This document shows positions 34,325-42,640 of a stretch of 64,000 nt of DNA, one piece after another. The first letter of the stretch is position 1. Each line of letters starts with the position of its first letter. A program made the position numbers and the translations under genes. Origin of the DNA: Micromonospora sp. C95. Its GTDB lineage: Bacteria; Actinomycetota; Actinomycetes; Mycobacteriales; Micromonosporaceae. The notes below the pieces were generated by a model that saw nothing but the letters and a program-made list of their open reading frames with translations, was not told where the DNA came from and searched no databases. The DNA lies in NCBI RefSeq assembly GCF_018070465.1, contig NZ_JAGPXT010000004.1, positions 124,001 to 188,000 on the forward strand, read 5' to 3'.

Positions 34325-35371
34325 TCAGATGAGATCCCAGCTCAGCGCGGCGCCGCGGGCCACGTCGGCGGTGAACCGGCGGCCCAGCACCCGGTCGATC
34401 TCCACCGGGGGCAGCCCACCGGCCGGTCGGATCGAGCGGACGTTGTGCACGGTCACCTCGTCGCCGGCCCGCACGTCGGCCACCACGTACAGCGAGCGCC
34501 GGAAACGCAGGCCCTCCCGCTCGGCGGGCGTCGGCCCGACCGCCGTGCCGCCCAGCGCCGCGTACGCCCGCTCCGACTCGACCACCAGGGCGGCCAGCTC
34601 GGTCGGGTTGAGGGAGAAGTCGGAGTCCACCCCGCCGTCGGCGCGGTCCAGCGTGACGTGCTTCTCGATGAAGCAGGCGCCGAGCGCCACCGAGGCGACC
34701 GGCACCCCGATACCCGGGGTGTGGTCGGACAGACCCACCGGCACGCCGAAGGCGTCGGCCAGCACCGGGATGCGGCGCAGGTTGCTGTCGGCCGGCGGCG
34801 CCGGGTAGGAGGCGGTGCAGGCCAGCAGGATGATGCCGCCCGCGCCGCCGTCGCGGGCGGTGTGCACGGCGGCGTCGATCTCGGCGAGCGTGGCCATCCC
34901 GGTCGAGATGACCATCGGCTTGCCGGTGGCCGCGACCAGCCGGATCAGCGGCAGGTCGACAAGCTCCGACGAGGCGATCTTGTACGCCGGAGCGTCCAGT
35001 TCCTCAAGCAGTTCCACGGCGGAGGCGTCGAACGGGGAGGAGAAGACGGTCAGCCCCAGGGCGCGGGCCCGCTCGAAGATCGGTCGGTGCCACTCGTACG
35101 GGGTGTGCGCCTTCTCGTAGAGCCGGTACAGGTTCTGCCCGCCCCACAGCTCGTGCTCGCCGGAGATGCGGAAGTCCGGCGTGTCCACGTCGATGGTGAT
35201 GGTGTCCGGCCGGTACGTCTGGAGCTTCAGCGCGTGCGCGCCGCTGGCCGCCACCGCATCCACGATGGCCAGCGCCCGGTCCAGGTCGCCGTTGTGGTTG
35301 CCGGACATCTCGGCCACCACGAAGGGGCGCTCCCCGGTGCCGACCAGATGTGATCCGATCTTGAACGTCAT
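34325..35371 (-). CDS. pseI: Pseudaminic acid synthase
   Basis: A 348-residue NeuB-family enzyme. N-terminal FVVAEMSGNHNGDLDRAL, LSDHTPGIGVPVASVALGACFIEKHVTLDRADGGVDSDFSL in the TIM barrel, and a C-terminal SAF/antifreeze-like domain (RRSLYVVADVRAGDEVT...) are all typical of PseI. It condenses PEP with the PseG product. The ATG at 35371 overlaps the stop of the GT2 gene (ATGA). It is 13 kb from the main pse operon. Confidence 0.94.
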   Translation of the reverse strand: MTFKIGSHLVGTGERPFVVAEMSGNHNGDLDRALAIVDAVAASGAHALKLQTYRPDTITIDVDTPDFRISGEHELWGGQNLYRLYEKAHTPYEWHRPIFERARALGLTVFSSPFDASAVELLEELDAPAYKIASSELVDLPLIRLVAATGKPMVISTGMATLAEIDAAVHTARDGGAGGIILLACTASYPAPPADSNLRRIPVLADAFGVPVGLSDHTPGIGVPVASVALGACFIEKHVTLDRADGGVDSDFSLNPTELAALVVESERAYAALGGTAVGPTPAEREGLRFRRSLYVVADVRAGDEVTVHNVRSIRPAGGLPPVEIDRVLGRRFTADVARGAALSWDLI

Positions 35372-36510
35372 TCCGATCCGTTTCCGTGCGTGCTTACCAA
35401 CGTGCGGTCTTTTTTCGGGCCGTCCGGTGCCGGTTGCGTCCCGTCCGTCGCAGGATCCCCGCCGGTGCCGCCCCGCAACCGGCCGGCGAGCCGGTGGGCC
35501 CGCCGCAACGCCGCGTACGCCAGGTAGCTGTCCCGGCCGACCAGTCGGTGCTTGAGCCCCGACACCCCACCCGGTCGGGGGTAGCCGCCGCTGGGCAGGT
35601 ACCTGCGGTAGTGCGCGGCGACCCGGCGGAAGAAGTCCCGCCGCAGGTGTGGATGCAGCCGGTCGTCGTTGCCCACCACCACCAGGAAGTGGTTCACCAT
35701 CAGGTCGAACAGCTCGGCGTGCCAGCGCCCGTCGGGATGCCGGTTTCGCAGCCAGGCGAAGAGGCGGTCGTACTGCTCGAAGGAGTCGAAGTGCCGACCG
35801 CTGCGCGTCGAGGTGATCGCGCCCTGGCGACCCTGACGGTACAGATAACAGACCCGGTCCAGCACGCTGATGCGCTCCGCGCCGACCAGCAGCGGGTGGC
35901 TGAACGGGATGTCCTCGTACCAGCCGGGATGGAAGCGCAGGCCCAGCTCGACCATGAACTCCCGGCGTACCACCTTGTTCCAGGCGGTGTGCTGCACCCG
36001 CAGCAGCTGCGGTCGGTCGGCCAGCCGCACCACGCCCGGGGTTGCGCGCAGCAGCCGGCTGCTGGCGTCCACCTCCTCGCGCCCGCACTCGTGCACCCGC
36101 AGGTGGTCGACCATCATCACGTCGGGGCGGTCCACCCGCAGCCGGTCCAGCACGGCCGGGATCGTGCCGGCCGGCAGCCAGTCGTCGCTGTCGACGAACC
36201 AGACGTACCGGCCGGTGGCGACGTCCAGGCCCGCGTTGCGGGCCGGCCCGAGACCGACGTTGCGCTCCAGGTGCAGTACGCGCAGCCCGGGATGCTCGGC
36301 GGCGTACTCGCGCAGCAGATCACCGCAGCGGTCCGGTGAGGCGTCGTCGACGGCGATCACCTCGACCTGCGTCGCCTCGTCACCCGGGAGGTCAGCGTGG
36401 ATCGAGTCCAGGCACTGGCGCAGGTACGCCTCGACGCCGTACACCGGCACGACGATGCTCAGCAGCGGCGTTGGCGTCGGCTGTGTGACCACCCGGAAAC
36501 AATTGGCCAC
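35368..36510 (-). CDS. Family 2 glycosyltransferase
   Basis: A 380-residue GT-A enzyme. The N-terminal domain has SIVVPVYGVEAYLRQCLDSI, VIAVDDASPD, RNVGLGPARNAGLDVATGRYVWFVDSDDW (the DxD-like metal site), then FHPGWYEDIPFSHPLL as seen in wall-polymer GTs. A helical, basic C-terminus of about 120 residues follows. It is co-transcribed with pseI, so it may build the pseudaminic acid-containing glycan. The GTG at 36510 is weakly supported; an in-frame GTG further in (VVTQPTP) is possible. Confidence 0.87.
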   Translation of the reverse strand: MANCFRVVTQPTPTPLLSIVVPVYGVEAYLRQCLDSIHADLPGDEATQVEVIAVDDASPDRCGDLLREYAAEHPGLRVLHLERNVGLGPARNAGLDVATGRYVWFVDSDDWLPAGTIPAVLDRLRVDRPDVMMVDHLRVHECGREEVDASSRLLRATPGVVRLADRPQLLRVQHTAWNKVVRREFMVELGLRFHPGWYEDIPFSHPLLVGAERISVLDRVCYLYRQGRQGAITSTRSGRHFDSFEQYDRLFAWLRNRHPDGRWHAELFDLMVNHFLVVVGNDDRLHPHLRRDFFRRVAAHYRRYLPSGGYPRPGGVSGLKHRLVGRDSYLAYAALRRAHRLAGRLRGGTGGDPATDGTQPAPDGPKKDRTLVSTHGNGSE

Positions 36511-36677
36511 CCGGGTGGACAGACCTGGAACCTGACGTGACCGGCGACGGTTCAGTAATTGAACAGCCGGCCGGGATCAGGTTAACGGCTGAGGATGCGG
36601 CGTACCGGTGCCGGAACGGCCTTCTTGATCCGTCACACGGTCCAGGTAGTTCGCGTTTCAGTGGGTAGGGTTCCGGG

Positions 36678-37991
36678 GTGACCAGCACCATCACCGTCGA
36701 TCGACCGACCCCCGCAGCCGAGCCCGGGTATGCCAGTCGCCTGCCGTCGCTCACCGGTCTGCGGTGGATCGCCGCGCTGCTGGTCTTCGGCTTCCACGCC
36801 GGCACCATGCGCATCATCGCCGACCCCGGCCCACAGGCGGTGGTGGGCGAGATCTTCACCCTGGGCCTGTCCGGGGTGCAGTTCTTCTTCATCCTCAGCG
36901 GCTTCGTGCTGGTCTGGTCCATGCGGCCCGGTGCTTCCCGCCGCCGGTTCTGGCGGCGACGATTCGCCAAGATCTATCCGAACCACCTGGTGCTGTGGGC
37001 GCTGGCCATGCTGGCGATGCTCTGGTTCGCCGATCCGATCAACCCGGTGGCGGCGCTGGAGAACCTCTTCCTCGTCCAGGCCTGGGATCCCCGGCCCGGC
37101 CACTTCTACAGCGTCAACAACGTCAGCTGGTCACTCTCCTGCGAACTGTTCTTCTACCTGTGTCTGCCGCTGGTGCTGCCGGCGGTGCGGCGGGCCCGAC
37201 CCTGGTTGCTGTGGGCCGTGGTGATCGCGGTGCCGCTGCTGATCCTGGCGCTGTGGCCCGGGCAGGCGCTGGTGCCGGAGCCGGACCGCTGGTGGTTCGC
37301 CCAGGTCTTCCCGCTGGTCCGTTCGCTGGAGTTCTGGATGGGCGTGGCCGCCGCCGAACTCATGCTGCGCGGTTGCTGGCGGGGGCCACGACTGCCGCTG
37401 GCCAGTCTGATCTTCGTGGTGACCTGGGTGGCGGCCGCCCAGTGGATCCGGGCGGAATTCTGGGCGGCGCTGTTGTCGGCGGCGTACGTCCTGGTGATCG
37501 CGGCGGCGGCCGACGCGGACGTGCACGGGCGGCGCTCGCCGCTGCGTTCCCGACCGATGGTCTGGTTGGGTGAGGTCTCCTTCGCCTTCTACCTGGTGCA
37601 CGTCTTCGTGATCATGACGATCCTGCGGCTGACCGGCGACTGGGGCACCGGCCTGCCCGGCTGGTGGGGCCCGGTCGCGGTGGTCGGGTTCCTGCTGCTC
37701 ACCCTGGGACTGGCCGCGCTGCTGCACCGGTACGTGGAACAGCCGATGATGCGCCGCCTGGCCCCGTCCCGGCCACCACGATCCGACCCTCAGGACGGCG
37801 CGGCGCGGTCCGCGAGTCCCGGCCCTGAGGACCGCGCGGCGCGGTCCACGGGGCCGAACGGTGCCCCGCGAGCCGGGACGCCGGGTGGACCGGTCGTGGA
37901 CGGGCTGCCGCGCCAGCGGGTGTCCGGTGGCGGTGGCGCGGGCCTCGCCACCGGTCCGGAGCAGGATCGCTTCGTCCACCAGGGACGCTAG
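36678..37991 (+). CDS. Acyltransferase family 3 membrane protein (OafA/YrhL-like)
   Basis: A 437-residue protein with ten or so helices and the acyltransferase-3 pattern: SLTGLRWIAALLVFGFHAG (catalytic-region His), FFFILSGFVLVW and RRFAKIYPNH. The C-terminal 75 residues are hydrophilic and repetitive (two AARS-containing units). Such enzymes O-acylate surface polysaccharides. It is divergent from the GT2-pseI pair, consistent with glycan decoration. The GTG has AGGG upstream. Confidence 0.9.
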   Translation: MTSTITVDRPTPAAEPGYASRLPSLTGLRWIAALLVFGFHAGTMRIIADPGPQAVVGEIFTLGLSGVQFFFILSGFVLVWSMRPGASRRRFWRRRFAKIYPNHLVLWALAMLAMLWFADPINPVAALENLFLVQAWDPRPGHFYSVNNVSWSLSCELFFYLCLPLVLPAVRRARPWLLWAVVIAVPLLILALWPGQALVPEPDRWWFAQVFPLVRSLEFWMGVAAAELMLRGCWRGPRLPLASLIFVVTWVAAAQWIRAEFWAALLSAAYVLVIAAAADADVHGRRSPLRSRPMVWLGEVSFAFYLVHVFVIMTILRLTGDWGTGLPGWWGPVAVVGFLLLTLGLAALLHRYVEQPMMRRLAPSRPPRSDPQDGAARSASPGPEDRAARSTGPNGAPRAGTPGGPVVDGLPRQRVSGGGGAGLATGPEQDRFVHQGR

Positions 37992-38102
37992 ATAGCCGAC
38001 GGGCTGACCTGCGCGTATCGAGGTGCGTACCCGACGCGCCGGGCGGTACGACACGCCCGAGGACCGGTGCGTGCGGGCGGTCGGTGGCAGTAGCGTGACG
38101 AG

Positions 38103-38630
38103 GTGCCTCCCGCCGCGCCCGTCCGTCCGTTGTGGTGGTTGGCGCGCTGGGCCGCGCGGCTGCTGACCGGGCTCGCGGTCGCCGCCGCCTTCACCCTCGG
38201 CGCCTGGGCACTGCCCGACCAGCCGCCCGCCGTCGCGTCGCTGGCCGAGGTCGCCGTACCGGCCGCCGCCGCACGGGACCTGGCCCGCGACGTCGCCGCA
38301 CCCCTCGACCTGGTCGGTCTCGACCTGGTGACCGGTTCCGACCGGGTCGGCCTGGCGATGCCGACCGTGCGCGGTCGCGGTGCCGCCGACCTGGCCGGGG
38401 CGTCCGCGTCGCCGACCGGACCGCGCGCCGGTGCCGCGGCGGAGACGTCCGGGTCACCGATCCCGGGGTACGCCGGTGACTCCGCCGTGTCCGGGATGCC
38501 CGCGACGCCACCGACGGCCGCTGGTCAGCCCGAGCTGATTGCGCTCGGCAGCGGCACCGCCGGCGTCACGCGGGGATCGCCGGCTCCGGTGGCGGGTGTC
38601 CGGGTCGCCCGCGCCCCACCGCACGCCTGA
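38103..38630 (+). CDS. Hypothetical protein with one membrane segment
   Basis: A 175-residue protein: one N-terminal hydrophobic segment (about 15-36), then an alanine/glycine/proline-rich low-complexity tail. No domain recognised. The GTG start has a poor ribosome site. It may be an anchored or exported protein. It is followed on the same strand by another hypothetical after 209 nt in which I see no further feature. Confidence 0.5.
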   Translation: MPPAAPVRPLWWLARWAARLLTGLAVAAAFTLGAWALPDQPPAVASLAEVAVPAAAARDLARDVAAPLDLVGLDLVTGSDRVGLAMPTVRGRGAADLAGASASPTGPRAGAAAETSGSPIPGYAGDSAVSGMPATPPTAAGQPELIALGSGTAGVTRGSPAPVAGVRVARAPPHA

Positions 38631-38839
38631 TCCGGGCGACCCTTTCGCCGCCTCCGCACCGCGCTCGGCCGCGCACCCGCGCCGAGCACGTGCCAGCCCG
38701 TTGCCGCCGGTCGCGCCGTCGATGCTCGCCATGACCCGCGGCACCGCCCGCCCGGACCCGGCAACCGCGCCGCAACGCCATCCCCGATCCGCTGCCGGTA
38801 CGACCACCGACGCCGTACCGATGTTCCCGAGGTGCCGAC

Positions 38840-39589
38840 ATGGAGAAGACCGTTCTCTACCAGTTCCTGATCGAGGTGCCACGCGCCGCTGCCATCTGGT
38901 CGGTCCTGCTGGTGCTCGCGTTGGGCGTACTCACCGTGCTGGTCGCCCGTCCGGAGCCGGCCGTGGAGAAAACCACCGACCAGGACGGGGCCCGCCTCGC
39001 GGCCGAGCAGGCCGACCTGCGCCGATACGCCGGGGAGGTGGCGGTCGCGGCAGCCGGCGCCGGGCAGAACGCCGAGCGACGGCGTACGGCGTGGCGGGTG
39101 GCCCAGGCGGAGCTGGACCGCGCCTGGTCCGCGTACGGCGAGGCGGAGGCCGCCGCCCGTCGGCTGGCCGGCGTCGCCGGACTGCCGGCCCCGCGCACCC
39201 CGCGCACCCCGGCCGAGTACGCGGCCCGGGAGCGTTGGCTGCACCGGGCCGCGATGACCGCCCACTGGCGCGGTGACCTGACCGTCCGGCAGCTCACCGA
39301 CGTACTGGCGCACCGGTCCGGCTGGGATGCCCGACGTCACCCGGCCGAGCAGGAGATGGTCCTCGCCCGGGTGGTACGCGACAACCGCCTGGCCGCCTAC
39401 CGATCGGCCGTCGAGCGGGAGCGTGACCTGTGGCGGGCTGCGGAACTGGCCACCGAGGCGGCCCGCAGCCTTTCCGCCGAGGCGTACGCGGCCGCCGAGC
39501 GGCTCCGACCGGACCGACTGACCGTCTCCGGTCCGGCCACCGTCGGGCGCGACCCTGTCCCGCGCTGGCGCCCCGCTCGGCTGGGCTGA
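38840..39589 (+). CDS. Hypothetical membrane-anchored coiled-coil protein
   Basis: A 249-residue protein: one membrane helix near residues 15-37 (AIWSVLLVLALGVLTVLVA), then about 200 residues of alanine-, arginine- and glutamate-rich helix, likely coiled coil. The ATG has GAGGTG upstream. No family recognised. Not obviously linked to the following riboswitch gene. Confidence 0.65.
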   Translation: MEKTVLYQFLIEVPRAAAIWSVLLVLALGVLTVLVARPEPAVEKTTDQDGARLAAEQADLRRYAGEVAVAAAGAGQNAERRRTAWRVAQAELDRAWSAYGEAEAAARRLAGVAGLPAPRTPRTPAEYAARERWLHRAAMTAHWRGDLTVRQLTDVLAHRSGWDARRHPAEQEMVLARVVRDNRLAAYRSAVERERDLWRAAELATEAARSLSAEAYAAAERLRPDRLTVSGPATVGRDPVPRWRPARLG

Positions 39590-39797
39590 AATTCCGTGAG
39601 CTGGGTCACATTGGCCGGAGAATCGGTCACTGTTCGTAGGTGAGACGATAGCCGCAGTAATCTCCGCCGACATTTCCACCTGACGTCCGGTTGTCACCCG
39701 GAGGCGCCCGAAATGCCGTCGGTCCCATTGGGCGACGTCAGTTCCCAGGTACCCGAAAATTGCCGAGCGCGATCATGTTTAAGCAGGTCAGAGCGGG

Positions 39798-39826
39798 TTG
39801 GCTGCAAGGTGACCGACCAGTAGTGT
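39798..39826 (+). promoter_or_regulatory. Predicted promoter of the c-di-AMP riboswitch transcript
   Basis: TTGGCT (39798-39803) and TAGTGT (39821-39826) are spaced by 17 nt, about 40 nt before the riboswitch. In the preceding stretch 39590-39797 I see no gene. Confidence 0.45.
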
Positions 39827-39865
39827 CAGCCCGTCCGGTGCGGTAACCGATCGCAGGAAGCGACG

Positions 39866-40006
39866 CCGTACCGACCCGCTCAATCGTGAATTCACGAACC
39901 GGGGACCCACTGCACCACTGGGGTGAATCCGCGAGCCTCGGCCCGCGGTAGGGCGTCTTCCCGCCCGAATCCGTCAGCTAACCCGGTCGGCGGTAACGGA
40001 AGGAGT
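39866..40006 (+). ncRNA. ydaO-yuaA (c-di-AMP) riboswitch
   Basis: The stretch has the conserved blocks of this class in order: CGAACCGGGGACCCA, GGGGTGAATCC, GGTAGGGCG, CCGAATCCGTCAGCTAACC, and a 3' GTCGGCGG...GGAAGGAG. In actinomycetes this OFF switch controls cell-wall lytic proteins. Here the downstream gene is a secreted C39-like peptidase. Between the switch and the gene are a possible 27-codon ORF and a small hairpin. Confidence 0.9.
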
Positions 40007-40016
40007 ACCAACCCTC

Positions 40017-40100
40017 GTGCAGTCCGATGTGATCCCCCTGTTCCCCCGCCTCCACGGCACCGCGGTGCCCGTGCTCGCCGGCCCGACCGCCGCGAGCTGA
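40017..40100 (+). CDS. Possible 27-residue leader ORF after the riboswitch
   Basis: A GTG at 40017 opens 27 codons (MQSDVIPLFPRLHGTAVPVL...) and stops at TGA 40098-40100. The AAGGAG that ends the riboswitch lies 11 nt upstream and could act as ribosome site, which would make its access ligand-dependent. Coding is unproven. Confidence 0.3.
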   Translation: MQSDVIPLFPRLHGTAVPVLAGPTAAS

Positions 40101-40122
40101 CCCCGGTCATCGCCACCGCCCG

Positions 40123-40141
40123 GGCTTTCCGGGCGTACCCC
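40123..40141 (+). terminator. Possible hairpin/attenuator in the peptidase leader
   Basis: The arms CGCCCGG and CCGGGCG surround GCTTT in the leader about 100 nt before the peptidase start. It is a candidate expression platform of the riboswitch, but it lacks a T-tract. Confidence 0.35.
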
Positions 40142-40243
40142 TTGAACGGCCTGTCCCGCTCACCCGGGCGGTCGTCGGCGCCCTGCTGCCGACCCGACCG
40201 CCGGAGCCGGTGTGCCGTTCTCCCCTCAGCCCGTGGAGGAACC

Positions 40244-41113
40244 GTGAAGCACACCCTTTCCCGCCGGCTCCGCCGGCTGGTCACCGAACGCCCCTATCGG
40301 CTCGTTGCCGGATCCGCCGTGGCCGTCGTCCTGGCCACCGGCACCGGAGCTGCCCTCGCCGGCACCGGGAACACCCCGGCGCCAGCGCAGGCCACGACGG
40401 CCGCCGCCGAACTGCGCAGCGACACGGTGGCCGCGCCGAGCCAGGCGGAGGTCGCGCCGAGGCGGGCGGAGGTCGCGCCGACGACCGCCGCACCCAGCAG
40501 CGCGGCACCCAGCAGTGCCGCGCCGGCCAGCGCCGCCGCCTCGCCGTCGCCGAAGGCCACCGCAGACCCGGACCTGGTCAGCAAGAAGGCGGCGCCGAAG
40601 CCGCCCGCCTCGAAGGTGCTGGAGTACGACCACCAGGCCCAGATCAACGGCTACTACTGCGGACCCGCCGCAGTGCGCAACGCGCTGAGCGCCGCCGGTG
40701 TCGGACGTAGCCAGGACGCCCTGGCCAGCCAGCTCGGCACCACGTTCGCCGGCACCAACTCGGCCGAGGACACCACCCGCGTCCTCAACGCCGTCGTCAA
40801 GGGCGACCCGTACGAGACCACGATGATCCGTGGCGGTGCGGCCACCCCGGCCCAGATGGACCAGCTCCAGGCGGACGTCGTCGCCGCCGTCACCGACGGG
40901 CGGGGCGTCGTGGTGAACGTCGCCGGTTCTGTCACCGACACCGACGGCCGCTGGCACTCCTTCCCCGGCGGCCACTACATCGCCGTGGTCGGTTACCAGG
41001 ACTCCGGCCGGCTGGTGAGGATCGCCGACTCGGCCGACGCCTCCTACCCGTCGTACTGGCTCAGCACCATCGATCTGGCCAACTGGGCCGCCACCCGCGG
41101 CTACTCGGCCTGA
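40244..41113 (+). CDS. Secreted C39-like cysteine peptidase
   Basis: A 289-residue exported protein. A signal segment (about 22-48) and a long A/P/S-rich linker with AAPSS repeats (about 55-125) precede a papain-like C39_2 domain: catalytic Cys in INGYYCGPAAVRNAL, His in FPGGHYIAVVGY and Asp in RIADSADASY. It probably acts in the wall or outside on peptides. The GTG at 40244 has GGAGGA upstream; a longer frame would read through the riboswitch. Control by c-di-AMP suggests a role in wall remodelling or osmotic response. Confidence 0.88.
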   Translation: MKHTLSRRLRRLVTERPYRLVAGSAVAVVLATGTGAALAGTGNTPAPAQATTAAAELRSDTVAAPSQAEVAPRRAEVAPTTAAPSSAAPSSAAPASAAASPSPKATADPDLVSKKAAPKPPASKVLEYDHQAQINGYYCGPAAVRNALSAAGVGRSQDALASQLGTTFAGTNSAEDTTRVLNAVVKGDPYETTMIRGGAATPAQMDQLQADVVAAVTDGRGVVVNVAGSVTDTDGRWHSFPGGHYIAVVGYQDSGRLVRIADSADASYPSYWLSTIDLANWAATRGYSA

Positions 41114-41135
41114 TCGCGCTATTCGCGCTGCACCC

Positions 41136-41167
41136 GGAAGCCCTCGGCCCGCTGGCCGAGGGCTTCC
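41136..41167 (+). terminator. Terminator hairpin after the C39-like peptidase gene
   Basis: GGAAGCCCTCGGC and GCCGAGGGCTTCC form a perfect 13-bp stem (14 with the next pair) and small loop, 22 nt after the stop, followed by GTTTCGGG. Confidence 0.8.
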
Positions 41168-41199
41168 GTTTCGGGTACGTCAAGCGGTGGGTCGTGCTG

Positions 41200-41421
41200 T
41201 GTCGTCAGGCCGACGGCGCTCGGGTTGCATCAGGCGTGCGTGCGGTGCTGCGTCAGGTGTGCGGGCGGTGTTGCGTCGTCGGGCCGACGAACCTCGGGTT
41301 GCATCAGGCGTGCGTGCGGTGTTGCGTCAGGTGTGCGTGCGGTGTTGCGTCGTCGGGCCGACGGCGCTCGGGTTGCATCAGGCGTGCGTGCGGTGTTGTG
41401 TCAGGCGTGCGGGCCGTGCTG
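41200..41421. repeat. 74-bp tandem repeat, three copies
   Basis: Units at 41200-41273, 41274-41347 and 41348-41421 are nearly identical, with a few substitutions. A partial fourth unit at 41422-41444 lies inside the 3' end of the DUF397 gene, so the array seems to have grown from that end. Each unit contains GCATCAGGCGTGCGTGCGG-type sub-repeats. Confidence 0.88.
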
Positions 41422-41601
41422 CTTCGCCTGGCCGACGAAGCTCGCCCAGGCCGCCGGGGTGAAGGCCAGCGTGCCGCCGTCGCGGTTCTTGGTGTCGCGG
41501 ACAAGCACGACGCCGGGCAGGTTGTCCGCGACCTCCACGCAGTCGCCACCGCCGGCGCCGCTGCGGGTGGACTTGCGCCAGGTCGCGCCGTTCAGATCCA
41601 T
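41401..41601 (-). CDS. DUF397 domain protein
   Basis: A 66-residue protein with the DUF397 core: LNGATWRKSTRSGAGGGDCVEVA followed by VRDTKNRDGGTLAFTPAAWASFV. Family members pair with Scr1-type XRE regulators in actinobacterial developmental/BldB-WhiJ-like systems. The ATG lies 10 nt inside the XRE gene's 3' end. Its last codons form the edge of the 74-bp tandem repeat array. Confidence 0.92.
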   Translation of the reverse strand: MDLNGATWRKSTRSGAGGGDCVEVADNLPGVVLVRDTKNRDGGTLAFTPAAWASFVGQAKQHGPHA

Positions 41602-42404
41602 GGCTTCACAACATCCTTCATGCGCTCGATCGACTGGCGGCCGGACAGTGCATCGTTGCGCACCGTCTCCCACCGGGACAGCAGGTCACTCAGGTCGTCG
41701 TCCTTGTCGACCAGGACGCCGCCGAGTTGGGTTTCGAGATTACCCACCCAGCCACCGTCCGCGCCCCTCGCCAGGATGAAGGGGCCGGTCAGTCCGATGT
41801 GCATGGCGACGCCGGTGGGCACCAGGTGCACGCTGATGTTGGGCCGGGTGGCCAGCGCCATGAGGTGGTGCACCTGCTCGACAAGCACATCCTTCAGCTC
41901 CTCGTCGACCCGCCGCAGCACCACCTCGTCGATCACCGCGACGAGCTGGGGCGGGTCGTCCTGCTCCAGCACCGTCTGCCGGGCCATCCGGTTGGCCAGC
42001 CGCCGCTCCACCCCCGCCTCGGTCAGCGCGGCGTCGGTCCGGATCACCGCGCGGGCGTAGCGCTCGGTCTGGAGCAGGCCCGGCACCAGCGTCGGCTGGT
42101 AACAGCGGAGCTGCCGGGCGTTCCGCTCGGCCTCCAGATAGGGCAGGAACCACGCCGGTTGGCGCAGTACCTCGGCGGTCCGCAGCAACTCCTCGAACAT
42201 CCCACCGGTCTCCAGGACCTCGTCCGCCCGCTTCGCGTACGGCCGATCGAGCGGACGGGTGCCCACCTCCACAGCGGACACCAGGGACGCTGAATAGTTC
42301 GTCCGCCGACCGAACTCCTCCTGGTTCATGCCTGCGGCAGTACGCAGCCGGCGAAGCTGCGTACGGATCAACTCATGCAGGTCGGAAGGCTGCTCGCGTT
42401 CCAT
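41592..42404 (-). CDS. XRE-family regulator with Scr1/DUF5753 domain
   Basis: A 270-residue regulator. The N-terminal helix-turn-helix (about 10-68) has LRRLRTAAGMNQEEFGRRTNYSASLVSAVEVGTR. The C-terminal DUF5753 domain has YQPTLVPGLLQTERYARAVI and NISVHLVPTGVAMHIGLTGPFIL. The ATG has GGAGGGG 3 nt upstream. Together with the overlapping DUF397 gene it forms the widespread actinobacterial pair related to WhiJ. Confidence 0.92.
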   Translation of the reverse strand: MEREQPSDLHELIRTQLRRLRTAAGMNQEEFGRRTNYSASLVSAVEVGTRPLDRPYAKRADEVLETGGMFEELLRTAEVLRQPAWFLPYLEAERNARQLRCYQPTLVPGLLQTERYARAVIRTDAALTEAGVERRLANRMARQTVLEQDDPPQLVAVIDEVVLRRVDEELKDVLVEQVHHLMALATRPNISVHLVPTGVAMHIGLTGPFILARGADGGWVGNLETQLGGVLVDKDDDLSDLLSRWETVRNDALSGRQSIERMKDVVKPWI

Positions 42405-42640
42405 GTCCCCTCCACCGGGTCCGTCAAGATCGCCAAGAGGCCGCCCAGGGCCGGATCGGGGCACCCGGACCCCACCGTGGCCAGCGTCGATGCCTTCCGA
42501 CCGTAGTGCCGTCCTCACCAGACTGTCACGCAACGGGGCCGCTCCCATCCACAGGGGACGGGGCGGTTCTGTCCCGGGGCCGCCCGTGCGCCTTCCCCCG
42601 CGTCCGGGCGGCCCCTCCGATCGCCGACTGGGAGGTTGAT

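Noticed and set aside
34325..36088. In-frame 5' extension of pseI
   Set aside because: The extra residues lie over the GT2 gene; the PseI family begins at the ATG at 35371.
41200..41421. Tandem repeat as a possible CRISPR array
   Set aside because: The units are directly adjacent, without unique spacers, and no cas genes are near.
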